Below, piece by piece: positions 26,729 through 35,537 of a stretch of 64,000 nucleotides of DNA. Position numbers and translations under genes: made by a program. Below the pieces are notes generated by a model. It had not been told where the DNA came from. It saw nothing but the letters and a program-made list of their open reading frames with translations, and did no database searches. How positions within the stretch are numbered: the first letter of the stretch is position 1; the number at the start of each line of letters is the position of its first letter. Location of the stretch: contig NZ_JAMQGP010000001.1 in assembly GCF_023703465.1 (NCBI RefSeq), forward strand, positions 558,001 to 622,000, in the 5' to 3' direction. This stretch comes from Echinimonas agarilytica. Lineage in GTDB: Bacteria; Pseudomonadota; Gammaproteobacteria; Enterobacterales; Neiellaceae.

Positions 26729-26968
26729 TCATTTCTTAACGAGACTGACAATGTAAAGAAGGATTACAGCACCCACTACTGCGGTGATCAATGATCCGAG
26801 CATGCCGGTGGAACCAAATCCAAGAAGGCCAAATACAAACCCTCCAACAACAGATCCTACAATGCCAACCACAATATTACCGAGAAGACCAAATCCGTCC
26901 CCTTTCATGATCTGACCAGCAAGCCAACCGGCCACCGCACCAATCAAAATAAACAGCACAAAACCCAT
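26729..26968 (-). CDS. GlsB/YeaQ/YmgE family small membrane protein
   Basis: A 79-residue protein with three hydrophobic segments and repeated Gly-rich motifs (FILIGAVAGWLAGQIMKGDGFGLLGNIVVGIVGSVVGGFVFGLLG). This matches the transglycosylase-associated (GlsB/YeaQ/YmgE) family, an inner-membrane, often stress-induced protein of unknown mechanism. An AGGGAA-like site precedes the start codon. It is monocistronic and convergent with the PfpI gene. Confidence 0.92.
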   Translation of the reverse strand: MGFVLFILIGAVAGWLAGQIMKGDGFGLLGNIVVGIVGSVVGGFVFGLLGFGSTGMLGSLITAVVGAVILLYIVSLVKK

Positions 26969-27238
26969 AGTATTCCCTTAAAAATGATGATTCATCAGAC
27001 TTTTAGTGTAGCTGCGATTTTGACCTTTGCATGGAAGCCAGTGAGGACTTGAAAGATTGGGAGTCGCGTTACATCACAATTCGCTTAGAATATGACGAAA
27101 ACTTGGCCTAATTATTGACAGGTAATTCAAGAGAGTCATGTATTTGACGATATACTAGAAGACAGCGTCCGTTATAATGATAAGACGTGCTGGTCATAAG
27201 TGGCAATTCATTAAGTCAATTTAGATGGAGTAAGTAAT

Positions 27239-27820
27239 TTGACGACTCGGAGTATGGTCAAGCGGTGTTCAAAACGAATTGTTTGGCTCCGTTCGGTCAT
27301 GATGTGTGTAGTGATGGCATTAATGCTCAACGGTGTGAGTGGTGCTGCGTATGCTCTTGGGAAATCTTATTTGCTCGGGCCTGGGGATAGAATTAAAGTT
27401 CACGTATACAACGAGTCTGATTTAAGTATTGAAACTGAAATTGGGCGTTCGGGTAATATTAGTTTCCCATTTTTGGGCGAAGTTAGAGCAGAGGGTTTTA
27501 CGGTACTTCAACTTGCACAAGAAATTGAGCGAGGTTTATTAGGCGACTATTTAGTCGACCCGCACGTACAAGTGTCTGTGGTTCAGTATCGGCCGTTTTT
27601 CATCCACGGACAAGTGAATTCCCCAGGAGGCTACCCCTATCAGCCGGGACTGACTATTGACATGGCAATTGCACTTGCCGGGGGATTAAAAGAGCGGGCA
27701 TCAAAAGACAAATGGTTCATCCGTAGAGCAACGGAAGAACATGAGAAGCGGTACAAAGCAAAACGTGAAACCTTTGTGATGGCCGGCGACATTATCGAGA
27801 TTTCTGAAAGCTTCTTTTGA
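27239..27820 (+). CDS. Polysaccharide export protein (Wza/OPX-like, short form)
   Basis: A 193-residue periplasmic/outer-membrane polysaccharide export protein. A TTG start at 27239 is preferred because GGAG lies 8 nt upstream; the first in-frame ATG (27254) is 23 nt from that site. The signal peptide core is VMALMLNGVSGAAYA. The export domain (YLLGPGDRIKVHVYNESDLS...ISFPFLGEVRAEGFT) and one SLBB-like segment (FFIHGQVNSPGGYPYQPGLTIDMAIALAGGL) are visible. No lipobox is seen, and the protein is about half the length of E. coli Wza, lacking the C-terminal outer-membrane helix. The Wzc-like gene starts 12 nt after its stop, so the two form an operon. Confidence 0.9.
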   Translation: MTTRSMVKRCSKRIVWLRSVMMCVVMALMLNGVSGAAYALGKSYLLGPGDRIKVHVYNESDLSIETEIGRSGNISFPFLGEVRAEGFTVLQLAQEIERGLLGDYLVDPHVQVSVVQYRPFFIHGQVNSPGGYPYQPGLTIDMAIALAGGLKERASKDKWFIRRATEEHEKRYKAKRETFVMAGDIIEISESFF

Positions 27821-27832
27821 AGCTAGGTATGT

Positions 27833-30013
27833 ATGGACCATCATAACGACACCACATCATCAAAAGGCAACGAAGTCCTCGTAGACTTCGTTGTTTTGCT
27901 GTGGAGCAAGCGTTATAAAATTATCGGTATAGCTATAATCTTTATGTTGATGGCATTGATCTATGCCATGTCTCTTCCTCGCATGTACCGTGCAACGGCC
28001 AATGTTCAAATTGGTGGGCAGCAAAACAATGTGGTTGCGATTGAGCAGTTGTATGTATTGGATGAGCGCAGTTCATCACACATGAACACCCAAGTAGAGT
28101 TGCTTCGATCACGAGCCATTGCGCGCAAAGTGATTGCTCAAATGTCTCTGGAAACACACCCGGAATATACCTATCGACAGCCCAATCTTGTTGAATATTG
28201 GAAGTCCTTTGTTCTCGGGCGAGATAATATTCGTCCTCAATTGCATGTCGATGTGACTCGACAAGAATTAGAAGAAATATTTAGGAGAAACCTGACGATT
28301 TCTCCAATCCGAGACAGCGAAATCCTGCAAATTAGTTTTGATGCACATGACCCTAAATTAGCCGCAGGAGTCGCGAATGGGGTGGTTGCCGCTTACATTG
28401 ATTATCACCGCGATTCACGCAGCCAGGTGACAGAACAAACGACTCAATGGTTATTGGAACAGCTTGAAGAGCAGCGTGTTAACCTGAGAAACGCTGAAGC
28501 CAAATTATCTGAGTTTAGTAAAAATGAAGATCTGATTGATATGTCGGGTATTCTTGGTTTAGTGAGTAAGGAACTCAACCAAATTACGTCGCAAATTATT
28601 GATGCACGCAGAAATGTTGAAGACATTAAAGTCAAATCAGAGTTGGCGATAACACTGAACAAAAAAAGTATTAGAAGCTTGTTGGAAATGGAAGAAGTGC
28701 GCAGCCACCCTTCGATTAAAAACATTCGTCAGCGTCAATTTGAATTAGAGCTTAAAGAGTCTGAATTGGCAAAGCGCTATGGCCCTAAACATCCGAAACG
28801 CTTGGCTCTGGCCGCTGAAAAACAGGCGGTTGAGTCCAATTTAAATCGGCAACTCCAACAAGTGTTTTCCGCATTAGACAACCGCTATCGTGATGCAGAA
28901 TTAAAAGTCAAAGGTTTAGAGAATACCTTTAAAGAAGTGAAAGCCGCTTATCAACGTTTAAGCAATGTGCAGTCTACGTTTACTCAAATGCAGCGTGATG
29001 TTGAAGCTCACCAAAAGTTGTACGATACCTTTTTGACTCGTTTGCAAGAAACCAAAGCCACCGATGATTTAGAACACAATTATGCGCGCTTAATTGACCC
29101 CGCAGTGATCCCAACATCGCCTTTTAAACCGAGTAAGTCGGTTATTTTACTGGTGGGAACCTTTTTTGGTGGCATGGTCGGCGTGTTCTTAGTGTTGGCT
29201 AAGAGTCTGATAAGGGGCGTGCTCACTAAGGCCGAAGAGGTAGAATCGAGCTTGGGTCTAGATGTATTAATCGAGCTGCCTTTGATCAAAACTAAAGGTA
29301 CCGATCCGGTTAGAGCGCTTTCTAATGACCCTTACTTTGCTGAGGCGATTAGGGGGCTTAGAACTCGCTTACAACTCAGCGGCGGATTTAATCAATTAGT
29401 GGCAATTACTTCAACGGTGTCCGGTGAAGGGAAGTCGTCAGTTGCATTCCAACTGGCGAAAGCCTGCGGAGAAATGGAAAAGGTTCTATTGATTGATGCA
29501 GATATGCGTCAGCCATCTGTGAACGAAATGCTGTACTTACCTCATAATATTCCTGGTTTGTCTAACGTTTTGGCGCGAACGCATCGCGTTGGAGAATGCG
29601 TGCAGCGTAATCCTGAATGGAATATCGACGTTATTTGTGCGGGCGAAAAAACCCATGATCCTCTGAACTTCCTTGCCTCTAAAAAGTTTAAAGTGTTGAT
29701 TCAAGGGCTGCGCGAACATTACGATCGAATCATCATTGAAACGGGCCCAATTCAAGCGGTGAGCGATGCTCAAGTCGTGTCGGCTGTTGCCGATAAGCTT
29801 CTTTACATTGTACGGGCCGATCAAACATCGAAGAGTGATGTGAAAGGGGGGTTAGACCGATTGCGTAAAGTTCATGCCCCAATTTTGGGTATTGTGCTCA
29901 ACAAGGTTTCTGGTCGCAGAACAGGGGGATTATCCGCTGCGTATTATGAAACACAAACCTCTGCAAAGTTAGTTCAGCTATCCCAAGCCCGACGCACTAG
30001 AAACTCGGGATGA
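27833..30013 (+). CDS. Wzc-like chain-length regulator with tyrosine-kinase-like ATPase
   Basis: A 726-residue inner-membrane polysaccharide co-polymerase. Membrane segments lie at about 34-50 and 428-450; between them is the Wzz domain with long coiled coils (about 195-400) and the 'FKPSKS' proline motif before the second segment. The C-terminal cytoplasmic domain has Walker A (VSGEGKSSVA, about 527-536) and Walker A' (LLIDADMRQP). The Walker B region reads YDRIIIETGPIQAVSDA, where the usual Asp is Glu and the usual 'PP' is 'GP'. The C-terminal tail has only one Tyr pair (SAAYYET) rather than a Tyr cluster. With the Wza-like gene it forms an export pair, but no glycosyltransferase, flippase or polymerase genes adjoin. 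Kinase activity is uncertain. Confidence 0.9.
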   Translation: MDHHNDTTSSKGNEVLVDFVVLLWSKRYKIIGIAIIFMLMALIYAMSLPRMYRATANVQIGGQQNNVVAIEQLYVLDERSSSHMNTQVELLRSRAIARKVIAQMSLETHPEYTYRQPNLVEYWKSFVLGRDNIRPQLHVDVTRQELEEIFRRNLTISPIRDSEILQISFDAHDPKLAAGVANGVVAAYIDYHRDSRSQVTEQTTQWLLEQLEEQRVNLRNAEAKLSEFSKNEDLIDMSGILGLVSKELNQITSQIIDARRNVEDIKVKSELAITLNKKSIRSLLEMEEVRSHPSIKNIRQRQFELELKESELAKRYGPKHPKRLALAAEKQAVESNLNRQLQQVFSALDNRYRDAELKVKGLENTFKEVKAAYQRLSNVQSTFTQMQRDVEAHQKLYDTFLTRLQETKATDDLEHNYARLIDPAVIPTSPFKPSKSVILLVGTFFGGMVGVFLVLAKSLIRGVLTKAEEVESSLGLDVLIELPLIKTKGTDPVRALSNDPYFAEAIRGLRTRLQLSGGFNQLVAITSTVSGEGKSSVAFQLAKACGEMEKVLLIDADMRQPSVNEMLYLPHNIPGLSNVLARTHRVGECVQRNPEWNIDVICAGEKTHDPLNFLASKKFKVLIQGLREHYDRIIIETGPIQAVSDAQVVSAVADKLLYIVRADQTSKSDVKGGLDRLRKVHAPILGIVLNKVSGRRTGGLSAAYYETQTSAKLVQLSQARRTRNSG

Positions 30014-30021
30014 TGTAAACT

Positions 30022-30249
30022 TTAGCGTCTTAAGTCGATGCTGGGTTGTAAATTTAAACTGCCGGCCTGATCGATGGTAACCAGTTGGTTGCCACTGCTA
30101 CACACTGCAACCTTTCCTGCTGTTGTTGAACGAATAAATAGCAATCCATATCCTTCATCTGCCAAATCGTCAAATGTAGAGCGCTGCGCGTAATTCAAAT
30201 TACTCGTTGAAACGTGTTGAGCCGAAAATCTACGATCTACTGTGAGCAT
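30022..30249 (-). CDS. Small hypothetical protein
   Basis: A 75-residue protein, not recognised. It is supported by a near-perfect Shine-Dalgarno (AGGAGG) 7 nt upstream of the ATG. The sequence is soluble, with Ser/Thr/Gln-rich N-terminus (HVSTSNLNYAQRSTFDDLADEGYG) and a beta-rich C-terminal half (GLLFIRSTTAGKVAVCSSGNQ...). It is convergent with the Wzc-like gene, ending only 8 nt from its stop, and divergent from the next small gene. No signal peptide or membrane segment. Confidence 0.65.
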   Translation of the reverse strand: MLTVDRRFSAQHVSTSNLNYAQRSTFDDLADEGYGLLFIRSTTAGKVAVCSSGNQLVTIDQAGSLNLQPSIDLRR

Positions 30250-30337
30250 TACTCATCCTCCTGATAATAATGTATTCCCGATCGATTTTGCGGTTTACGT
30301 CAGAACTCCGAACCGGATTCAAATTAATAGCAAAACC

Positions 30338-30382
30338 GACCGATGAATAACAAACCCATTGTCGAAAAATTAGACATCGGTC
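30338..30382. promoter_or_regulatory. Inverted repeat in a divergent promoter region
   Basis: GACCGATG (30338-30345) and CATCGGTC (30375-30382) are perfect complements 29 nt apart, in the 175-nt spacer between two divergent small genes. This could be a shared regulator site. Confidence 0.3.
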
Positions 30383-30424
30383 TATTCTAAAGATTCCATT
30401 TATCATGGCGTTCAAGGATGAACC

Positions 30425-30682
30425 ATGAAGCAATTGTTATGCCTAAGTGCTGTTGCTGCGATAGGCTTCTCTAGCACAACCTTTTTAGTTGAATCAAAAC
30501 CTTACCCCACAACGGATCGGATGGATCGCAAGTGTTTGTACTTAGCGCGTCAAATGAATGACATCCACTATAAATTAACTAAACAGCGCATAGACAAAGC
30601 CTTGTTAAAAGCTGATTTAATTAAATATGAGAAACAGTGGCTGGCACACGAATGTTACCAAGGGGGTAAGAATGTACGTTGA
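30425..30682 (+). CDS. Small secreted hypothetical protein
   Basis: An 85-residue protein with an N-terminal signal-peptide-like stretch (MKQLLCLSAVAAIGFSSTTFLVES). The mature part is highly charged with two Cys (KCLYLARQ... and HECYQGG) that could form a disulfide. AAGGATGAACC precedes the ATG. It ends just before a terminator. No family recognised. Confidence 0.65.
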   Translation: MKQLLCLSAVAAIGFSSTTFLVESKPYPTTDRMDRKCLYLARQMNDIHYKLTKQRIDKALLKADLIKYEKQWLAHECYQGGKNVR

Positions 30683-30688
30683 AAAGAT

Positions 30689-30722
30689 CAAAAAAAGCCC
30701 GCTTTCTATAGCGGGCTTTTGG
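30689..30722. terminator. Bidirectional terminator between a small secreted protein gene and the PTS operon
   Basis: AAAAAGCCCGC / GCGGGCTTTT forms a strong stem with a 7-nt loop, with A-rich and T-rich flanks, so it can serve both strands. It ends both the plus-strand small gene and the minus-strand PTS operon. Confidence 0.9.
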
Positions 30723-30735
30723 TTACCACCAGTGG

Positions 30736-31068
30736 CTACCTGAGTTTATTAATAGCCGCCTCATAAGCTTCTGCATAATCGCCCACCAAAATGTGGTAAA
30801 GATTATCTTCCACTCGCATTGTTGCTTTGGCCAATGGTAGCTCTAATGTACTGACATCAACATCAACAGGTTGCTTGAGCAAGAGTCGAATACGACTGGT
30901 CGCACAACGCGTCACTTTTTCGATGTTATCTACACCACCAAATGTTTCTAAGCATTTGGCTACTGCAGCTTCCACTTCCGATGAAATTTCAACATCAGCC
31001 GCTGGAGTTGCTACTGTCGGAGTCGGCGCCGAAGTCTCTGCTGGAGCAGCTACTTCGACGCCCCCGCC
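30736..31068 (-). CDS. Second EIIB-like domain in the -1 frame (PTS operon A), probably reached by ribosomal frameshifting
   Basis: A 110-residue open frame lying -1 relative to the upstream EIICB gene. Its first in-frame standard start codon is a GTG at 30975, which would leave about 30 coding-looking upstream codons untranslated: an Ala/Pro/Thr-rich linker ([19 protein letters not shown]). There is no Shine-Dalgarno before that GTG. The EIIB-like fold follows, with the phosphorylatable Cys kept in [12 protein letters not shown], where classical EIIB has ACITRLRV; the second half diverges ([13 protein letters not shown]). The frame joins the EIICB frame exactly at the slippery A_AAA_AAG at 31068-31074. 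The likely product is a fused protein of about 591 residues. Confidence 0.75.
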   Translation of the reverse strand, partial: GGGVEVAAPAETSAPTPTVATPAADVEISSEVEAAVAKCLETFGGVDNIEKVTRCATSRIRLLLKQPVDVDVSTLELPLAKATMRVEDNLYHILVGDYAEAYEAAINKLR

Positions 31069-31074
31069 TTTTTT
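31025..31074 (-). promoter_or_regulatory. Candidate programmed -1 ribosomal frameshift signal in ptsG copy A
   Basis: On the minus strand the zero-frame codons CTA AAA AAG contain the heptamer A_AAA_AAG (31068-31074). After a 5-nt spacer (31063-31067) comes an 11-bp stem: GGCGTCGAAGT (31052-31062) with ACTTCGGCGCC (31025-31035), one G-U pair. The 16-nt loop contains an extra 4-bp hairpin (GCTG-CTC-CAGC). The zero-frame stop TAG lies at the top of the stem. Heptamer, spacing and stem length parallel the E. coli dnaX signal. A -1 slip enters the open EIIB-like frame. Confidence 0.75.
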
Positions 31075-32510
31075 AGATATATGTCCATGTCAGTTTTCAG
31101 ATTCTCAGATTGAGTTCCGAAAATGGCTTGCATACCGTTGCCAACCTGAACGACTCCTGCAGCTCCCATTGCTTTGAGTTTGGCTTGGTCAACCAAAGCA
31201 GTATCTTTCACGCCAATTCTAAGGCGGGTAATACAGGCATCGAGACTTTCGATATTTCCAGCGCCTCCAAATGCTGCAACTAAGTCGCGTGCTGTTTGAT
31301 CGTCATCGCCACCGCTGCTGACCGTGACCGCCATATCAGCTTCATCATCACGGCCTGGCGTTTTAAGGTCAAAGGCTTTGATGACTGTTCTGAATACGGT
31401 GTAATAGATAAGCGCATAGATTGGGCCCACAATGAAGAACAACCATTGGTTGGCTCCGAGGTGGTAAAACAAGGTGAAATCAATGGCGCCATGCGAAAAA
31501 GTCATGCCGTGTTTCATGCCTAATTCAATTGCAATTGGGAAAGCAAGGCCGGCCAATACAGCGTGAATAGCATATAAAACAGGCGCAACAAACAGGAAGG
31601 AGAACTCAATCGGTTCAGTAATACCTGTTAAGAATGATGTCAGCGCTGCTGATATCATGATACCGCCCACCAGAGCTTTATTTTCTGGTTTTGCACTATG
31701 CCAAATGGCAATGGCTGCGGCTGGTAGACCCCACATCTTAAACAAGTAACCGCCTGCCATATTACCGGCAGTAGGGTCGCCTTGGAGGTAGCGCTGAATT
31801 TCACCGTGAACGACTTCACCGTCAGGCAGAGTAAAGCTACCTGTTTCGAAGAAGAAAGGAACGTTCCAAATATGATGCAAACCAAATGGAATTAATGAAC
31901 GCTCAATAACGCCATAAATCCCGAATGCTAATGCAGGGTTTTGGACTGCAGCCCAGTCAGAGAATGAGTCAATTAGGTTTCCGATTGGAGGCCAAACTAC
32001 AATCAATATACAAGCGATCACAATTGCGCTAAAGGCGGTGATAATCGGTACAAATCGCTTACCAGCAAAGAAACCTAGGTATGGAGGTAAACTAATCCTG
32101 AAGAAGCGATTAAACATGTAAGCAGCAACAGAGCCTATGATAATGCCGCCGAAAACCCCCGTATCGATGGACTGAATGCCCATAATTGCTTTGGTTTCAA
32201 TATCAAAATCTTGCGCAACGACTCCCATAGCTGCGAGCATAACGGCATAGCCAACCGTTGCTGCAAGTGCGGATACACCGTCATTTTCGGTAAAGCCTAA
32301 CGCGACACCAATGGCGAAAATTAGTGGCAAGTTGCCAAAAATAGCTCCGCCAGAAGCTTCCATGATGTGCGACACGATTTCAGGGATAAACGAGAAGTTT
32401 GCCGCGCCAATACCGAGTAACAAACCTGCTACTGGCAGCACTGATACGGGAAGCATCAAAGATTTACCCACTTTTTGTAATGCCCCGAAGGCATTATGAA
32501 AAGCACTCAT
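31050..32510 (-). CDS. ptsG: Glucose-type PTS EIICB component (PtsG-like), copy A
   Basis: A 486-residue membrane permease (EIIC) fused to EIIB, which transports and phosphorylates a hexose. Long stretches match enterobacterial Pts[43 protein letters not shown] (as two adjoining blocks) and [11 protein letters not shown]. The EIIB domain carries the phospho-Cys in [13 protein letters not shown] and ends with [21 protein letters not shown] precedes the ATG. It follows the EIIA-HPr-EI gene by 31 nt. The closest resemblance is to glucose permeases rather than NagE, but sugar specificity is inferred. The 3' end holds a frameshift signal that may extend it with a second EIIB. Confidence 0.94.
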   Translation of the reverse strand: MSAFHNAFGALQKVGKSLMLPVSVLPVAGLLLGIGAANFSFIPEIVSHIMEASGGAIFGNLPLIFAIGVALGFTENDGVSALAATVGYAVMLAAMGVVAQDFDIETKAIMGIQSIDTGVFGGIIIGSVAAYMFNRFFRISLPPYLGFFAGKRFVPIITAFSAIVIACILIVVWPPIGNLIDSFSDWAAVQNPALAFGIYGVIERSLIPFGLHHIWNVPFFFETGSFTLPDGEVVHGEIQRYLQGDPTAGNMAGGYLFKMWGLPAAAIAIWHSAKPENKALVGGIMISAALTSFLTGITEPIEFSFLFVAPVLYAIHAVLAGLAFPIAIELGMKHGMTFSHGAIDFTLFYHLGANQWLFFIVGPIYALIYYTVFRTVIKAFDLKTPGRDDEADMAVTVSSGGDDDQTARDLVAAFGGAGNIESLDACITRLRIGVKDTALVDQAKLKAMGAAGVVQVGNGMQAIFGTQSENLKTDMDIYLKKAGASK

Positions 32511-32541
32511 ATCATTTTCCTTATTATAATTTGCTGCGTGG

Positions 32542-35091
32542 TTATTGATTACTTAATAATGCGCGAACCGATTCTGCATCAGGTTGTTCGAGCACTTGCT
32601 TAGCCAATGCCTGACAATCAGACAAAGACAGTTTACGAATCTGTTGTTTCACCAATGGAATCGCAGGAACACTGCAGGATAACTCCGTCACACCAAGTCC
32701 TATAAGCACTGGTACAGCGAGCGGATCACTTGCTGCTCCACCGCAAACTCCAACCCATTTCCCATGTTCTTGGGCCCCTTGAACGGTCATATAAATGAGT
32801 TGCAGTACCGCAGGGTCTAACGCGTCAACTTGCCAGCCTAGTTTAGGGTGGCCACGATCCATCGCTAACGTGTACTGAGTGAGGTCATTGGTACCAATAG
32901 AGAAAAAGTCCGCCTCTTGGGCAAAGTGCGATGACAAAGCGGCCGTTGAAGGCACTTCGACCATAATGCCTATTTCAACACCGGTTACACCCAAGTCTGC
33001 AGCTTCTTCGAGCACGACTTTTTTCGCCGCAATGAGTTCGGGTAATGTCGCAATCATCGGGAACATGATTTTAATTTTGGCATGGCCTTGTGCCCGCAAA
33101 ATAGCGCGAACTTGGCGGCGTAAGATGCTTGGGCGATTAATGCCTATGCGGATACCGCGCTCACCCAAGAACGGGTTTTCTTCCGCTGGCATTGGCAAAT
33201 ATGGCAATGGCTTATCGCCACCGACATCGAGCGTCCTTACAATGAGAGGCTTTTCAGAACCTAACGCGTCAGCAATCTCCGTGTAGACTTGAGCTTGCTG
33301 ATCTTCGGTGGGTTCAACGGCTTGATCGAGATATAAAAATTCGCTGCGTAACAGCCCTACACCTTCTGCCCCATATTCCATCGCAGACCGTGCATCGCTG
33401 GCATTACCAATGTTGGCGACTATCTCAATGGTATGCCCATCAGATGTGACTGCCGGATCGTGAGCGGAGGCTTTGGCGTCTTTTTGACGCTGTTGTTGTT
33501 CGATTTGCTTGCTTCGCAGGGTTTCAATGAGTGCTTCGTTGGCCGCGGTATTCAGTGTGCCGGCTTCACCGTCTAAAATGAGCGGGTGCCCATTGGCTAA
33601 TTCTAATACGTCAGTAGACACACCTGCGAGGGCTGGCAGGTCCATTGAGCGAGCTAATATTGCTGCATGGGAGGTTGCTCCTCCTAAAGTGGTGACAAAA
33701 CCAATCACTTTTGAGCGGTCTAAACTTGCGGTATCCGAAGGCGTTAAATCTTCGGCAATAATAATGGTGTTTTCGGGCAACTGAGTATCTTCATCAGTTA
33801 TGCCTAGAATATGTTTAAGCACGCGCAGGCGGACATCTTTTAAGTCTGCAACTCGCCCAGCGATCACGTCGCTATCGACCGCTTCGAGCACTTTAATTTG
33901 ATCCGCAATTGCGTTGTACCATCCACGAGCTGCCGATTTACCTTCTTTAATCGATTTTTTAGCTTGTTGAAAAATAGAGGGGTCTTCGAGTAGCTCTTGA
34001 TGCGCGAGGAAAATCTCGGCATTTTCACTATTCCCATCAGCCTTGAGTTGGTCATGCAAGTTTTGTAGGTCTTGGCGGCTTGTATCAATCGCCATGGTCA
34101 GCGCTTCACGTTCGCCATCTGGGTCGGTGGCATCATCATCAAATGTTATTTCTTCATGGCTGAGTTGGTACGCTTGGCCAATAGCAATACCAGGCGATGC
34201 TGCAATGCCTATCATTACATCAGGATCGTCACTTTCGCGGGCCAAGAGTGAGATTTCTTCTTTCACTACGGGCGTTGACTGAGGGGCATCTATCGATGAA
34301 ACATCTTCGCCGAGCCCGTCCTTTACCGCTTGGACAAGCGCTTTGACCGCAGCGTTTGAGTCTCTGCCTTTTGCAAGGAAGCGAACTTGTTCGCCAAGTT
34401 TTACATTCAAACCCATGATGGCTACAACACTTTTGGCGTCGACACTTTGTCCATCACGTTCAATTTTTATTCGAGCTTGATACCCTTTGGCTTGACTGGC
34501 TAGTGTTGCCGCTGGGCGGGCGTGTATGCCGGTGGGATTAGGAACATAAACCCAAACCGATTGCGCTTCTGCTCCTACATCATTATCACCATCGGCAGCG
34601 TTAGGTGCTTGGCCTCCTAATGAAAGAGTGAGCAACACATCTTTCCCTGCTTCGACGAGACCTGATGAAAATTGATAGCGGCTGACAGCGTCCCCATTGG
34701 TAATAATGATTTCGGTCATTAGGCTGCGAGCTGCAAGCGCGATTTTATCTGCGTCGAAGTCAATGAGCGGATCGCCTTGCTGAACCGTATCGCCTTCCTT
34801 GACCAGAGGAATGAAACCGCTGCCCTTAAGCATGACGGTATCAAGCCCAATATGCATGAGTACTTCAACGCCTTCATCCGACTCAATGGTCACGGCATGT
34901 TTAGCCGGATGAATTTGGATGATTTTACCGTTGCAAGGCGCTAATAGGTGCTCGCTTGTGGGGTCAATTGAAATGCCTTCACCGACCATTTTTTGAGCGA
35001 AGACAGGGTCGGGAACTTGATCGAGAGGAATGATAACGCCGCTGACGGGCGCTAAAAGTTGAAGCGTACTATGATTTGTCATTCGAACCAT
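32542..35091 (-). CDS. Fused PTS EIIA(Glc)-HPr-EI protein, copy A
   Basis: An 849-residue cytoplasmic multiphosphoryl-transfer protein. EIIA-Glc-like domain about 8-160 with phospho-His H80 ([11 protein letters not shown]); HPr domain about 178-265 with H190 ([13 protein letters not shown]) and the Ser46-type site [13 protein letters not shown] domain about 290-849 with H475 ([12 protein letters not shown]), then PEP-binding motifs (GEERGIRIG-like [13 protein letters not shown], and [18 protein letters not shown]). It can pass phosphate from PEP to the adjacent EIICB without separate ptsHI. The architecture is that of NagF/multiphosphoryl-transfer proteins. A second start at 35082 (MTNHST) is possible. 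Only about 65 nt separate it from the upstream operon's terminator, so it may be partly driven by read-through. Confidence 0.95.
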   Translation of the reverse strand: MVRMTNHSTLQLLAPVSGVIIPLDQVPDPVFAQKMVGEGISIDPTSEHLLAPCNGKIIQIHPAKHAVTIESDEGVEVLMHIGLDTVMLKGSGFIPLVKEGDTVQQGDPLIDFDADKIALAARSLMTEIIITNGDAVSRYQFSSGLVEAGKDVLLTLSLGGQAPNAADGDNDVGAEAQSVWVYVPNPTGIHARPAATLASQAKGYQARIKIERDGQSVDAKSVVAIMGLNVKLGEQVRFLAKGRDSNAAVKALVQAVKDGLGEDVSSIDAPQSTPVVKEEISLLARESDDPDVMIGIAASPGIAIGQAYQLSHEEITFDDDATDPDGEREALTMAIDTSRQDLQNLHDQLKADGNSENAEIFLAHQELLEDPSIFQQAKKSIKEGKSAARGWYNAIADQIKVLEAVDSDVIAGRVADLKDVRLRVLKHILGITDEDTQLPENTIIIAEDLTPSDTASLDRSKVIGFVTTLGGATSHAAILARSMDLPALAGVSTDVLELANGHPLILDGEAGTLNTAANEALIETLRSKQIEQQQRQKDAKASAHDPAVTSDGHTIEIVANIGNASDARSAMEYGAEGVGLLRSEFLYLDQAVEPTEDQQAQVYTEIADALGSEKPLIVRTLDVGGDKPLPYLPMPAEENPFLGERGIRIGINRPSILRRQVRAILRAQGHAKIKIMFPMIATLPELIAAKKVVLEEAADLGVTGVEIGIMVEVPSTAALSSHFAQEADFFSIGTNDLTQYTLAMDRGHPKLGWQVDALDPAVLQLIYMTVQGAQEHGKWVGVCGGAASDPLAVPVLIGLGVTELSCSVPAIPLVKQQIRKLSLSDCQALAKQVLEQPDAESVRALLSNQ

Positions 35092-35155
35092 ACTCAGCTG
35101 AAATTAGTTTGCAGTGAAATATAGTCGAATATTGTTAATTTAGTGAGTCGATAAA

Positions 35156-35188
35156 TGTAAAAGCCGTCACAAAGACGGCTTTTAATTT
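35156..35188 (-). terminator. Terminator between the two PTS operons
   Basis: AAAAGCCGTC / GACGGCTTTT, a 10-bp stem with a 5-nt loop, T-rich on the minus strand. It follows the second EIIB gene of operon B. Confidence 0.88.
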
Positions 35189-35207
35189 TCTGGCTTCAAA
35201 CAATTAG

Positions 35208-35519
35208 TTAGCCAGCGGAAATATTGCTTTTGATAGCCGCCGCCCAAGGCGAAGCATCTTCTTTTAGTAAAAAGTGAACAATATTCTCAGACGGGTGCAT
35301 GACCCCTCTGACATCCTCAATTTCTGCGGCCAATTCTGGGGCCACTTCAATGGGGGATTTAAGCTTAAATCTAAGACGATTAGTGGCACATGCCATGACC
35401 TCGTCAATGTTCTCTAGATTTCCAATAAGGCCAATGATCGCATTGATTGAATCTTGATTCACGTCACCGACAATTTCAGTCGGAGCCGCAGCTGCTGGAA
35501 CATCTGCGGTTTGCGTCAC
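35208..35519 (-). CDS. Second EIIB-like domain (PTS operon B), -1 frame relative to ptsG
   Basis: A 103-residue protein if it starts at the GTG overlapping the EIICB stop (TAGTG). It has an Ala/Pro-rich linker (TADVPAAAAPTEIV) followed by an EIIB-like fold with the Cys kept in ACATNRLRFKLK; the C-terminal half (MHPSENIVHFLLK) diverges from classical EIIB and resembles the copy in operon A. The frame stays open upstream of the GTG to the slippery heptamer at 35531-35537, so a -1 frameshift would yield a fusion of about 586 residues. Either reinitiation at GTG or frameshifting could express it. Confidence 0.82.
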   Translation of the reverse strand: MTQTADVPAAAAPTEIVGDVNQDSINAIIGLIGNLENIDEVMACATNRLRFKLKSPIEVAPELAAEIEDVRGVMHPSENIVHFLLKEDASPWAAAIKSNISAG

Positions 35520-35537
35520 TAGCCTTGGAGCTTTTTT
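35517..35537 (-). promoter_or_regulatory. Slippery heptamer and TAGTG overlap at the end of ptsG copy B
   Basis: The zero-frame codons TTA AAA AAG contain A_AAA_AAG (35531-35537), the same site as in operon A. The zero-frame stop TAG (35519-35521) follows four codons later and overlaps a GTG start in the -1 frame. A 6-bp hairpin (CCGCAG/CTGCGG) lies about 21 nt downstream, farther than typical stimulators, so frameshifting efficiency here may be lower than in operon A. Confidence 0.6.

Noticed and set aside
30736-30975. Second EIIB in PTS operon A as an independent gene starting at GTG 30975
   Set aside because: No Shine-Dalgarno precedes this GTG, and about 30 coding-looking codons (Ala/Pro/Thr linker) lie upstream in frame, linking it to the slippery site. 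The frameshift explanation fits better.
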